Positions 49,201 to 59,494 are shown, counted from the first letter of the stretch. The stretch is 64,000 nucleotides of DNA from Zygnema cylindricum (GCA_037447655.1 JBBHKE010001022.1:62001-126000), one strand, 5' to 3'. Program-made: numbers and translations. The notes: generated by a model not told the origin, from the sequence alone.

Positions 49201-52200
49201 CGTAAAATTGGTACTTATACCGAATTAAAATGCCAAATACCCTCCTCTTTTGTCTTTAGTCCTATATTCAAACCAAATTCTAACTCAATATAGAATCATT
49301 AATTGGAGTTGTTCATAATTAAATCTTACAAATATGCCAAGGATGTCATTTGACCAACGGATGATGGAATAATTCCACTCAACTGATTGTCATTTAGATA
49401 TCTATGGAGTCGGGCATACCCATCACACCATCCCCCACTCCACCCATACGTCTTTCAGTTAGTATGGTTTAAAATAATGCTCCAGAAAATAATTGCATAT
49501 TTTGATAAGTACATCTAAAAGATTTATTCCCAACATCGCACTTACAAAAATCGATAATCATAACCTCTACGGATCTCAAAAACAGATAACCACAATTGTT
49601 AACGGAATGTAGCTCATGAATTTGACCCCAACCCTTCTAAAAAGTGAAATATAAATTTCACCTCGCTCTCTCTTCCTCTCTCTTCCTCTCTTTCCCTCTT
49701 TCCTTTTCTCTCTCTCTCTCTCTCACCATTCCCCTCCCACGGATTCCTTAGCGAGTAATGGTTTTGTCGTACACATTAGGCTTCCTACAGTAATTAGTAT
49801 TAATGAACGGGATCCTTTTGAGATGAATGGTTCTTAGTAGTTACGTTAACCAAATGCAATCCCTTTGGGTGACCTTATGTTTAATCCTTTTCCTTTAGTT
49901 TTGGTAGATAGTAGAAAATAAGAGTGAGGAAGGGAATTCCAGGGTTTTTTCCAACCCATCTCTTCCACCTCTCATAGTGCTCTAGTAAGAGGGATGTCCT
50001 CTTGTGCTACTGGCCTGACCTTTCATTCTCTTCCACCGCATGTGGCGTTCTCTCCTTTCACTTTGTGTGGCCTTTCTCTCCCTCTCCTCTGTTCGGCTTT
50101 TATTTGAGGTAACTCTTTTTTCTATGAGGCTCTCTCTCATCTCCTTTTGCTTCCAATCTTTTTATTTTTAATGTCCTATGACTCCGAGGATGGTATATCT
50201 AGTGATGGAGGCGGTTGGGAGAGGGAAATTTATGGTTTTTTGTGTAGTTTTATTCACACCTCATTAAAAATAGTAGAACATTAGAAACATTATATTATTA
50301 TTTAATTATTTATTTATCTATTTTACATTTCAAATAGTCTTACAAAGTTTCCAGGAGTGTTAGTTGACCGATGGACGATGGAATGCTTCCACTCAACTGG
50401 TTGTTGGACAAAGTTCTGCAGCACCGAGAATCACAACAAAAGAAAAGATTTTCTAGTTAGTATGGGTGATGAGGATCTTCCGGTTAGTATGAATCATGAG
50501 GAACTTCTAGTGATTATGGATCAATAATCAAAATTCGTAATTAAAAATTCCAATTTAAATTCTTACAAATATCTTAGGGATGTTAGTTGCCCGATGGACG
50601 ATGGAATGCTTCCACTCAACGTATTGTTTGATAAAAATCTGTAACACCGAGCATCAAAAAGGACCTAGTTAGTATGGAACATGAGGAACTTCTACTTAGT
50701 GTGGATCACATTCCTATCATCAAACTACAATTGGTTATCATGTCAGAACAAATACATGTACATGGAATGTTTATATCTAACCTAATAAATATCTAACCTA
50801 AGATCCATTTTCCGAGAAAATATAACGCAAAAAGATCAAAATATACCAATCCTCCACCACCAGGAACACTACGAAGCTTTGAAAACAAATCCAAGAGAAT
50901 GTTAAAACGATATCATCTAATTATTGAAATTGGGGTGAAAAGGAGAGGCGGGGGGCATGAGAAAAAACCAGGGGTCCCCTCCACATGCTACAAAGAGGGA
51001 GAGGGGAATAGACGGATTATATAATTATATGGATTTTGGTGAGAGAGAGGGTAGCAAGACGATGATGACTATTTAAAGAAATTGAAGAGGGAGCTAGAAA
51101 AAGATGGTATTTTTTAGGGTGTGATTTATTGAGGCGGAAAAAATTTATACGTTAGGTAGTAGGTGAGGCCATGAAAGGACAAAATAAGGAAAAAACAAAG
51201 GATAGGAAAAGACCGAAAATGGAGAGAAGGCCAAAATGAGTAAAATTACAAGTAAAGGAGAGACAAACAAGGAAGCAAAAAAGGAGAGGTTTTCGTTTGA
51301 GTTTTAGTATTTTCTAGGATAGAATTTACAATTAGACCGAAAGACTTTGTAATTGTGTCTTTGAAGTTTGTGGGGTTCGAAGTCCCCCAAGAATAAATCC
51401 GCAAAACAGAGGAAATAAAAAAAAAAATGGGAAGTGGAGAGGCATTCTAAAAAATAGAACGAATGTTGCGAAACGTAAAAGAAATGCCCCTAAATCCAAA
51501 ACATAGTTGTGTACTTGTAGTAAAAGTAACTAAAAAACTGTGAAAATTCGTATACAACCACAATGAATACTACAAGAATATAACCAGAACTAACATGCGA
51601 GATTCCTGTTGGGAAAGAACACTGGAAAAGTTTTTCTCCCTCCCGTCTTCTTACTACTCTCTCCCCCCATTTGACACCACTCTCTTTCCCCGCATCATTA
51701 CTCTCACCCTCCCACTGCCTATCGTAACGTCACTCCTCTTTTACTGCAGCTCTGCAGCTCTTCCTCTCCCTCCAATTACTGCCGTGCCTGCTTCTCCAAT
51801 TACTGCCGTGCCTGCTTCCCATTCAGCGACTATGACTACTGTCACGTGTCACGTGGAGAATGTACAGGATGTTAGATTTCAGTGAAATCCGGGGTTCGGC
51901 ATGTCCCACACTGGGGAAAATGAGCCATCCAGGGCTCAAATCTGGGACCTTTCACTGAAACTGTTATGAACGCGCTAACGACTGCGCCACTAGCTCGATG
52001 TTGAGCCAGGAGAGTGTGCACCCATTTATTTATTTTGGGCGGCTTCAAGGGTGGGCGTGCCACATTACACCTCGTCTTGAACCGGCATCCACGTGCCAAT
52101 CCAACACGGGAAGGGAGGGGAGGGGAGGGAAAAAAATGTTAGGGAGGGAGAGGAGAGGAGGCAGGAAAACGTAGGGTAGCGAAGGGTAGGGTAGGATTAC

Positions 52201-55200
52201 GTAAGGTAAGGTAAGATATGCGGGAACGAATACAAATTTTCAAAAACAAATGAAAAAAGAGAACATAAAAAAGAAAAGAGGAGGTAAAGAGTAGGGAGGC
52301 TACAAATAGAGAGATTGGGAGGAGAAAAATGGGAAGTAAAGAGATTATTGTCCTCTATAAGCCGCCAAATTCCCCTCCTTTTCACCTAACCTTATTTTGA
52401 AATCATAACCTGGATTATCTAACACGTTAAAAAGAAGTGTAATTTTTATAAGTTGTAAAAAATGTTTCGTTATCAAAGTGACTAATTTAAATACGAGGTA
52501 ACACACACAACGCTCATAATTCCCTATCAATTTCAAATCAAGTCTTGCTTTCCTTTGAAAGTAACAATCGGATTTGTCATAAATACTATTCATACTTACA
52601 ATTGTTCGAGAGATGTCAGCTGACCGATGGACGACGGAATACTTCCGCTCAATTTGTTAGACATTAAATATCTGTGATACCCGTCGTCCTAAAATTAGTA
52701 CAGTCTAGAAGATAATACGCCCAAAAAATTACATTAAGTAAAAACTTTTGGAAAGTACATTTGAAGTGTCATTATCCAACGACGCTCTTTCAAAACTTGA
52801 TAACAAGATTCCGCGTGAATTTTCAATTGTAACTGATGAAATTAATACCAACCTCCCCCCCTTTACGATTGGAAATTTCAACACAACAATGAAAATGAGT
52901 TGAGCAATACATATTTTTGTCAGTTTTAAATGTTTAGCTAAAAATATCCCTATAAGACCATCCCCCGATAGGATGCAAGGACACAAAAGGGATAAGATGG
53001 CTTTGTACCCTCTCCGAATGATCTTCCTCTCTTAATGTATGATCTTGCCTTGGAAGCAAAAAAAAAAAAACTGAGTTGTTGTATCATTGGTGGGAAAGAG
53101 GCTTATATTGTTCAAGTTTTAATTGAAGAATTTTTTTGTCTATAGATTCGTTTTTCTTAATAGAACCATTGTGCCAACAAAATTTCAAGGCTAAAAATCA
53201 CCTTTATGCCAACTACCCTTTTTACAAAGCAATTTATATCCAATTTAACAACTCCATTTTCAAACGGGTCATAACCAATTGAGCAACCCCATTTTCAAAC
53301 CAAGTCTTCCAAAATTTTCAAACACGTGTTCAAAGCAAGTCCTACCCAATTTAGCAACCACGTCCTCAAATCAAGTAAAAGTAACAACTGGTCGTGATCA
53401 CAATTAAGTCTTACATTTCCACGATGGATGTCAATTGGCCGATAGACGATGGAATGCTTCCACTCAATTGGTTGGAGTATAAGATTCTATAAAACCGCGC
53501 GTCCAAGCACCGACCGCCCCCCAACCAAATGTCTTCTAGTTAGTCAAACAAGAGATAACACCCAAAAAACATCAGTATGAACTCGTGTATTTAGAGTATG
53601 TGTTTATATCCTACATCGCATTGAGAAATTCGACTAGCATAATTTGAATGGATTTCAATTGTACTATTGGATTTAAACACCACCCTCCATTTTTTACAAT
53701 TTGAAATGTGGAGCACAAAATTACATAAAAAGATTTTTGTTGTTAGATCTAATAAGAATCGAACTATACAAAATTCGCACCATATTATTTTCACCTCCGA
53801 GGCATACCCCTTTAAGATAAACCCGAATCCATGAAGTCCTTCAACATCGTCGTCTCCCTAAAACAACCTTTCTCATTTTCCTAAACATTTAAAATTATTC
53901 CTGTTACCTCTACATTTCTTTCCGAGACCCTCCGCGCCCATTGCCAATTCGGTTCTAAAAGTAAAAATGAGCTTATTTTTGGGATATTGCCTTACAAGCT
54001 TTGGAGAGATGTCAATTGACCGATGGACGATGGAATACTTCCATTCAACTTATTATCGTGTAGATATCTGTGAGAACGGGCGCCCCCGCCCCACCCCCAC
54101 CCAAAATGCGTTTTAGTTAGTATGAATCAGACTTTAATAAATTAAAATCAATATGAGCACATATCCATAGAAAGTATAACGGTGGAGTTTTTATCAAGCC
54201 TTACATTCAGAACAATTGATGGATTTCACATTGAGTGAATTTCAACATAAATTCTGATATGACCCCTTCCCCCTAGCTGTCCTCTCTACGAGCTCAAAAG
54301 TGCAACGTAAGACTGCATGATAGTTTTCATCATCACACCCAACTACATAGTGAGGAAATATTAAAAACTTAACTGAATATTCAATAAATCGTTAGAGATT
54401 CACTCCGTCTCCTTTTCCCCCACCCTCCCTCTCCATCTCCCTCACCCTCACTTGCCTCCTCTCCCTTTCTATTTCTTTCACTTCCCCCTCCCCCACCCCC
54501 TTTCCCTTCTTCATTCCTTCAACACGATTTTAAAACAAATTCTTACCCAGTTCTATATATAATTACAGTTTTGCATCATAATCTAGTCTTACAGCCATCG
54601 GAGAGATGTCAGTCGACCGATAGACGATGGAATGTTTCCAGTCAATCCATTGACACTTAAATATCTGCGATGCCGACCCCAAATACCTTGTCAATTGGGT
54701 TGATCCGGAAGACAATACACCAAAAAAATATATCATGTATCATTTGTACTCACCCGAACGGAATTTTCTCCAACGTCACACTTACTAAACTTGATTAACA
54801 TAATTTTGAGTCGATTTCCTAATATTATTGATGGATTCGACCCCCTACTTCCCAAAAATAAATTGAAATGTATAGAAACAAAATTAATGAAATGTGTCAT
54901 ATTCGCAAAACCCAAAAAAATAATAAAAAGTAAAAATTTATGATGTTTCAATTGAAAGCTCAACACTTAATCCGTCAACCGTCAGCAGACGGACAATGTC
55001 AACGTCACTAATGTGAGTTTGACAGTCGAGCACACGTTAAAAAACCAACAATAAGGTGATTTTTGATGTGTTTGCTAGCTTAGACCAAGTCACACGCAAA
55101 ACAATTTTCTTCGCGCCAAACATTTGTTTTTTCCGGTGATCACGGCACAAAGCCAAAAAATGTTAGACCAAGGCGCAAGAGAAACAACTATCTCACGCTA

Positions 55201-57770
55201 GACAATTTTTATTTATGTATGGAGTTCGTCGAAACCCCAAATAGTGAAAAACAGGTATGTTTTTGGTACACCATCACTATTGGTGACGGTACGTGTTCTA
55301 ATAGTAATTACATCTACAAGGATTCAAAACATGCAAATTTTGTCAAATTAGAGTCACATAGGGTAGCTAAAGTGAGTTTTCAAAAAAGGTTGAAATAAGC
55401 TTCAGGGGAGATTTCGGGTTTATAAGGGATCAACAAGAAGTGACGCCTCTGACTTAGGTGGGATTCCTTCCCCAAACTGAACTCCCTTCACTCAGCTATG
55501 AGACAACACTATGGGAGAAGAAGAATTTTCTGCAGGCTCCGGCTCGGACCAAATGCAGGCCCCGTCTTCCCTCAGACCGTACTCTTCCACTCACTCACTG
55601 TCTAACCGGTCAATGGAGAAAATCTCATCAAACTGATAGGATAGTCCTCACAAATCATAGTGCGCAGTCACTCAAAAAATCATACAAGCGGAAGCATTAG
55701 ACGAACTACATAACAAAGGGCTCACGAAATACATATATCTTAGCAGAAGCTTTACACCTCAATCTTACTTTTGAAAATAAATCTTTACTCTAAGACCATT
55801 TTCACAATCTTCGCATAACTTCCTATGCAACTAAAAATCCATCTACCAAAGCAAAAGTTCGCCACTAGCAAGGACATAGTGTTTGTCTCTCATCCTAAGA
55901 GACAAACACGGTGTCATACACGGAGACAAATATTACTGCAACATCAAGTGTATTGGACGTATGCACGCAACCACGTAACACGCACGAAATCATACTGAAT
56001 CAAACATACAAAACCAAATAAACAGTCCAAACCGAATACTTCACTGATATAGCTATTCATATAATACCCTACCACATCATTCACTTGTAATACGTTAACA
56101 GGCAAAATTAAGGGCGATTTCCTTTACTATAATTCCACGTTTATTCATACCTTCTCCTTTACTTTTCCCATATGAGATTCATTTTTCTCCCTCCTAGTGT
56201 TCACTCACAATTGTGTCAATTGTGTGAGGTTGCCAATCTCCGCCGCAATTCTTCCCTTCAGTCCTAACGACCAAAAATTTCTGCACCTCCAACCATTGGT
56301 CCTTAAATAAGTTCTTTCATTTCCCCCCGCACTCCAACCCCCTCATGCATTCCCCCCAATCAGTCGTTGAATGAGTTCCTTCATCTTCCCCGCTTTCCCT
56401 CCCCCATGACACTAGACACTCTAAAAGGAACTCACAGTCCCTCTCCCTCCCCCCCACCACCAATCATTCGTTGAAAAAGTACTAGTCTACATCTACCTGT
56501 CAACCTCCCAATGGCCGTTGAATGAGTTTCTCCTCCCCCTCCCTTTACCCCTTTTCCCCCTTTTCCCCCTCCCTCCCTCCCTCCCTCCCTCCCTCCCAAC
56601 TGTCTTGTATACTAAGGGAAAAATTGGCGCCCTTCCAATATCCTTCTTTCTTCCCCACTCCCCCCTCTCACCCAAATCGCAACTGACTTAACCACATGTA
56701 CCCCTTTCTTGTTACTTGGTCCTCCTCTCCTTCTTTCTCCCCCCTCCAATTACAATGGTTTCTTCATGTCCCTCTCCCCCCCCTTTCCTATGTACTCACA
56801 GAGAAACTCACACCCCCTCCCCCTTCTAGTTGATGAATGATTCCCATTATCCAAAAAAGATATCCGTACCCTCCTCTCTTTTATTGCAAACGAGTCAATT
56901 TTCTCCCCTTTCCTCCCTCCTCTTTTTCCTCCCAATTTTATCTCTTTCCCTCCGTCTCCTCTCCCCTCTTGTCCATTGTTTCCCACATCCTCTGTCCCCT
57001 CTCCTTCCCGTTTTTTTACCTCTTCCTTCCTTCCCTCTTCCCCCTCCCAATTTCCCCCCCTTGCGAACACAATGCTGCAAGGCATCCAAGCAGCCTTATG
57101 AGTAGAAATTTAGTGCGTTTTCAGTGCGAAATTCAGTGGGGAACTCGGTGCGTACAGCAGAGAGTCATCGCATCTAAGCATCCAGGCAAAAAACCTCAGT
57201 TCGAAATTCACTGCGAAATTCAGTGCGAAAGTCAATGCATAATTTAGTGCAAAATTTAGTGCAGAATTCAGTGCGAAATTCAGTGCGGAACTTATTGCAT
57301 AATTCATTACAGCAAACGGAGTCGGAGCACCAAAGCACTCGAGCAGCCTGTGAAAAAAAAATAAGTGCGGTTTTCAGTGCTAAAATTCAGTGCGAAAATT
57401 CAGTGCGTAACGGTCACAGCAGAGAGTGCACGCCGTGATAAACGACTCACACTACCGTCACGCGACCAGAATCGTCGCACAAGAAAGCTTCGGAAGCACT
57501 GCATGTAATTTCCGGAAACTTCTCCTTCCTCTCCACCGCTCCCCGCACCGCCTCCAGCGCCGACCCTGCGCCAGAGCCCGCACGGGAGCCAATCAGAGCC
57601 GTTATTCACACGTGTGAACGCAGACAAAGAGATAGAGCTTGCGAGAAATGCGTGAGCAAAGCGAGGTGAAGAAACGCACTGTCTCCTGCCGCCATAGTGT
57701 GCGCCCATGTCGGAGCCAAGTGGGCAAGGAGGAACAGCATCGTTGTCGTCATGGTCACCGCGGCCGCCAT
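37009..57770 (-). CDS. secreted LRR/EGF receptor-like gene with 15 single-LRR exons
   Basis: Fifteen exons of exactly 72 bp, all phase 2-2, each encode one 24-residue plant extracellular LRR (L-x-x-N-x-LSG-x-IPSSIG-x-L). They are followed by a 284-bp exon with a last partial LRR, a Cys-rich C-cap and an EGF-like domain. A signal-peptide first exon is proposed at 57,770 (copy 1) or 58,684 (copy 2). The N-terminal LRR cap was not located between 54.7 and 57.6 kb. No transmembrane or kinase exon in phase 1 was found after 37,009; the transposon field begins there. The product is therefore either a secreted LRR-EGF protein, or a receptor whose 3' end is lost, distant or unread. Plant LRR-RLKs of some subfamilies also use one-LRR-per-72-bp exons. 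The repeats are unusually similar to each other. Confidence 0.7.
38009..38080 (-). CDS. LRR exon 15
   Basis: 72 bp, phase 2-2, donor GTAAGA. Repeat reads FLGKNQLSGSIPSSIG with QLTALIRL at the end. It joins in phase to the C-cap/EGF exon. Confidence 0.92.
39208..39279 (-). CDS. LRR exon 14
   Basis: 72 bp, phase 2-2, donor GTAAGA, acceptor CTATAG. Repeat reads DFSNNQLSGSIPSSIG with KLSRLKKL at the end. Confidence 0.92.
40142..40213 (-). CDS. LRR exon 13
   Basis: 72 bp, phase 2-2, donor GTAAGA. The most diverged of the 3' repeats: FLNKNQLRGSIPSEIG, with Glu in place of the second Ser of PSS. Confidence 0.92.
40257..40530. repeat. degenerate minisatellite in an LRR intron (ACCAAAAGAAGACTAT)
   Basis: About fifteen imperfect copies of a 17-bp unit near CACCAAAAGAAGACTATA. 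It sits directly upstream (minus sense) of LRR exon 13. Confidence 0.7.
41018..41275 (-). mobile_element. tRNA-like SINE copy 1 (diverged)
   Basis: Shares AAATCCGGGACCCGATAAGTC, the CCCACACT block, CGCTAAC, and CCTCGTGCCAAT with the copy at 51,876. On the minus strand the order (A-box-like, B-box-like, body) fits a tRNA-derived SINE. It lies in the long intron between LRR exons 12 and 13. Confidence 0.55.
42641..42712 (-). CDS. LRR exon 12
   Basis: 72 bp, phase 2-2, donor GTAAGA. Repeat reads SLSANQLSGNIPSSIG with QLTSLYFL at the end. Confidence 0.92.
43720..44030. repeat. tandem repeat of about 80 bp, four copies, pyrimidine-rich
   Basis: Each unit runs TTAAACACCATTCTCGCCCT, then TTATCGGCACTCTCTC, then CTTACCCCCACACCCTC. 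Copies differ by substitutions and small gaps. It lies in the intron between LRR exons 11 and 12; similar CT-rich blocks recur in other LRR introns. Confidence 0.75.
44514..44585 (-). CDS. LRR exon 11
   Basis: 72 bp, phase 2-2, donor GTAAGA. Repeat reads DLSNNQLSGSIPSSIG with QMPKLEGL at the end; closest to the plant consensus. Confidence 0.92.
45772..45843 (-). CDS. LRR exon 10
   Basis: 72 bp, phase 2-2, donor GTAAGA. Repeat reads YANNNKLSGSIPSSIG with QIKFLYYL at the end. Confidence 0.92.
46946..47017 (-). CDS. LRR exon 9
   Basis: 72 bp, phase 2-2, donor GTAAGA. Repeat reads QLYNNQLSGSIPSSIG with QLTTLYYL at the end. Confidence 0.92.
48631..48702 (-). CDS. LRR exon 8
   Basis: 72 bp, phase 2-2, donor GTAAGA. 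Repeat reads YAYNNKLNGSIPSSIG with QLTKLGEL at the end. Confidence 0.92.
49330..49401 (-). CDS. LRR exon 7
   Basis: 72 bp, phase 2-2, donor GTAAGA. Repeat reads YLNDNQLSGIIPSSVG with QMTSLAYL at the end. Confidence 0.92.
50344..50415 (-). CDS. LRR exon 6
   Basis: 72 bp, phase 2-2, donor GTAAGA. Repeat reads TLSNNQLSGSIPSSIG with QLTLLETL at the end. The intron separating it from exon 5 is only 151 bp. Confidence 0.92.
50567..50638 (-). CDS. LRR exon 5
   Basis: 72 bp, phase 2-2, donor GTAAGA. Repeat reads FLSNNTLSGSIPSSIG with QLTSLRYL at the end. Confidence 0.92.
51876..52105 (-). mobile_element. tRNA-like SINE copy 2
   Basis: On the minus strand GAGCTAGTGGCGCAGTCGTT with AGCGCG fits a pol III A box, and AGATTTGAGCCCTGG a B box. 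The body continues to GTGGGACATGCCGAACCCC. About 230 bp, shared with 41,018-41,275. It sits in the intron between LRR exons 4 and 5. Confidence 0.65.
52600..52671 (-). CDS. LRR exon 4
   Basis: 72 bp, phase 2-2, donor GTAAGT. Repeat reads YLMSNKLSGSIPSSIG with QLTSLEQL at the end. Confidence 0.92.
53415..53486 (-). CDS. LRR exon 3
   Basis: 72 bp, phase 2-2, donor GTAAGA. Repeat reads ILYSNQLSGSIPSSIG with QLTSIVE at the end; the last split codon begins AT, giving Ile instead of the usual Leu. Confidence 0.92.
53996..54067 (-). CDS. LRR exon 2
   Basis: 72 bp, phase 2-2, donor GTAAGG. Repeat reads YLHDNKLNGSIPSSIG with QLTSLQSL at the end. Confidence 0.92.
54593..54664 (-). CDS. LRR exon 1 (first recognised)
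   Basis: 72 bp, phase 2-2, donor GTAAGA. Repeat reads YLSVNGLTGNIPSSIG with RLTSLRWL at the end. It is the most diverged of the 5' repeats, as expected near the N-terminal cap. Confidence 0.9.
54665..56300. other. 5' intron region of the LRR gene; no exon recognised
   Basis: An N-terminal LRR cap exon (with a W-x-C motif) would be expected here, but none was found in any minus-strand frame. A plus-strand open frame at 55,458-55,700 has no recognised motif. No clear transposon ends were seen. Confidence 0.35.
56300..57065. repeat. pyrimidine-rich tract with (CCCT)n core
   Basis: C/T-rich on the plus strand for over 700 bp, with a core of eight CCCT units at about 56,566-56,598. The purine strand (GGGA repeats) could form a G-quadruplex or triplex. 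The apparent Pro/Ser-rich or Gly/Arg-rich frames here are composition artefacts. Confidence 0.8.
57110..57420. repeat. minisatellite of about 12-15 bp, core CAGTGCGAAATT
   Basis: At least ten imperfect copies of TTCAGTGCGAAA, interrupted by a unique stretch at 57,300-57,360. On the minus strand it reads as NFALNSALNFAL repeats, which I take as an artefact of the array. Confidence 0.75.
57642..57770 (-). CDS. signal-peptide first exon of the LRR gene, copy 1
   Basis: From ATG at 57,770 the frame gives MAAAVTMTTTMLFLLAHLAP then TWAHTMAAGDSAFLHLALLTHFS. This is a hydrophobic core followed by a likely cleavage after TWA, then an LRR-cap-like start. An upstream in-frame ATG at 57,797 adds nine residues. 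The block of near-identity with copy 2 stops at CATTTCTC (57,642), so the splice donor is not settled. Confidence 0.55.
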
Positions 57771-58507
57771 GGCTGTGCACTTGCCACGTGCGAACATATT
57801 CTCAGCAAGACGACACGTGGCAGTTAGGGTTGGAGCGGCGGCGGCTTGGCGGACGAGACGGGCGCTTCGGCTTTGAAGGTTTGCCCCTCGGCTGACGCTC
57901 GACTGCCGGTCAACTTAGCTTGGTACGGCGAGTATGCGTCCGCACGTGTGAGGATTGGACCGGTCTCGCACTATGCCAGCGAAGCATTCGCTGACGCTTT
58001 CGCACTACTCCAGCGCAACGTTTTTTGTCGGTTTCTTACAATTCCAGCGACGCATTTCTTGACTGTTTCTTTACGTGTGGCTTGCATGTACGGATGCCGT
58101 ATGTTTTTTAAATGTGAAAAAAGGACTTGTAACGTCACGATGAAGGGATGCAATCGCGCGATCTTTTCAACCGCTGGTTGCCCTCGGTTGGTTGGCCCCG
58201 GCGCTCGACTGCCGGGCCACTTCATTTGTACGGCGAGTATGCTTCCGCACGTGTGAGATTTGGAACGGTCTCGCGCTATGCCAGCGAAGCATTTCCTGAC
58301 GCTTCCATTCAATTTCAGCGAAGCTCTTTTTGTCGCTTTGGTACAATTCCAGCGAAGCATTTCTTAACGTTTTTTATGCATGTACAGCTGCCGTACGTTT
58401 TTTAAATGTGAAGACGGACTTGTAACGTCACGATAAATGGATGCAATCGCGCGATCTTCGCATCCGCGTTTGTACGATTTAGCTGATGATGGTCCACTAT
58501 AGCATAG

Positions 58508-58560
58508 GGTACGATTGGTCCCTAAAAGGGTACGATTGGTCCCTACGATTGGTGAGAAAT
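58508..58560. repeat. triple short repeat TACGATTGGTCCCTA
   Basis: Three copies of (G)TACGATTGGT-C-C-CT in tandem, directly after the S2 block on the minus strand. They replace the sequence that follows S1, so the two signal-peptide copies have different downstream joins. Confidence 0.8.
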
Positions 58561-58684
58561 GCGTGAGCAAAGCGAGGTGAAGAAACTCACTGTCTCCTGC
58601 CGCCATAGTTTGCGCCCAAGTCGGTGCCACGTGGCAGAGGAAGAACAGCGTCATAGTCGTCATGGTCATCATCGCGGCCGCCAT
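58554..58684 (-). CDS. signal-peptide first exon, copy 2
   Basis: From ATG at 58,684: MAAAMMTMTTMTLFFLCHVA then PTWAQTMAAGDSEFLHLALL. The frame and the TWA cleavage region match copy 1 with several substitutions, suggesting the frame has been kept. It may be an alternative first exon of the LRR gene or the remains of a duplicated gene start. Confidence 0.5.
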
Positions 58685-59494
58685 GGCCGTACACTTGCCA
58701 CGTGCGAACTTATTCTGAAGAAGGAGGCTTTCCCTGCAGTTAGGGTTTCAGAAGCGGCGGCGGATTGGCGGAACAAAAGTGGCGCTTGGGGCGGTTGCAA
58801 GTTTGCCCTCGTACGGCGATGGCATGCCGGGTAACGTAACTTGTACGGAGAATATTCGACCGCACGTGTGAGTAGTGGACCGGTCTTCGCACTATACCAG
58901 CGAAGCATTTCCTGACGTTTCCGTACAATTCCAGGGAAGCGTTTCTTGACTGTTTTTGTACGATTCCAGCGAAGGAATTCTTAGCGTTTTTTTTGTATGT
59001 ACGGCTGGTGTACTTTTTTAAATATGTGAAGACGGACTTGTAACGTCACGATAAAAGGATCCAATCGCGCGATCTTTCCACCGACACAACGGTCCACTTT
59101 TAGTCGGCGCGAAACTCAGTGGACAGGAAAAACTTTGAAGGGACGAGACTTTCCGTACAGAGGGTGTATCTCCTTTACAAAACTAAAGTTTCGTGCGAGA
59201 ACGGTTGAGACTTTTTCATTTTCTCTTCGTCACTTTTCCAAACCTTTCAACATTGGCACGTGTGTGCACCTACGTACGTCACGGGGCTGGTCAATTCACT
59301 CAATTGGTTGGAAACTGTTCATGGAGGGATGACATTTCATCTCCATTACAAAAAATAATTACATACGACAAAAGTACTGCACGCGATGTCTTTCCGTCAG
59401 AACGGACATCTGTCGCAACTCGTGAAAGTGACGTGGTAGTCAAATGAGGCAAAACCCTAGCGGTCAAATTGGTGGCCGTTCGATTCCAGAGTAC

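Larger units (their letters stand above)
57640..59075. repeat. GC-rich tandem cluster: two signal-peptide blocks and three promoter-like blocks
   Basis: Order on the plus strand: S1 (57,642-57,800), P1 (57,920-58,165), P2 (58,230-58,465), S2 (58,554-58,715), P3 (58,845-59,070). P blocks share CCGCACGTGTGAG, ATGCCAGCGAAGCATT and GTAACGTCACGAT with CAATCGCGCGATCTT. S blocks share GAGAAATGCGTGAGCAAAGC and the signal-peptide frame. The region is CpG-rich against an AT-rich background. Confidence 0.85.

Noticed and set aside
56750-57250. Long open frames on both strands rich in Pro/Ser or Gly/Arg
   Set aside because: They arise from the C/T-rich tract and the CAGTGCGAAATT minisatellite; similar frames appear in several phases at once.
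57971-58360. Minus-strand and plus-strand frames of about 130 codons in the GC-rich cluster
   Set aside because: They span the P repeat blocks in several frames without conserved phase between the copies. Only the signal-peptide frames are kept in both S copies.
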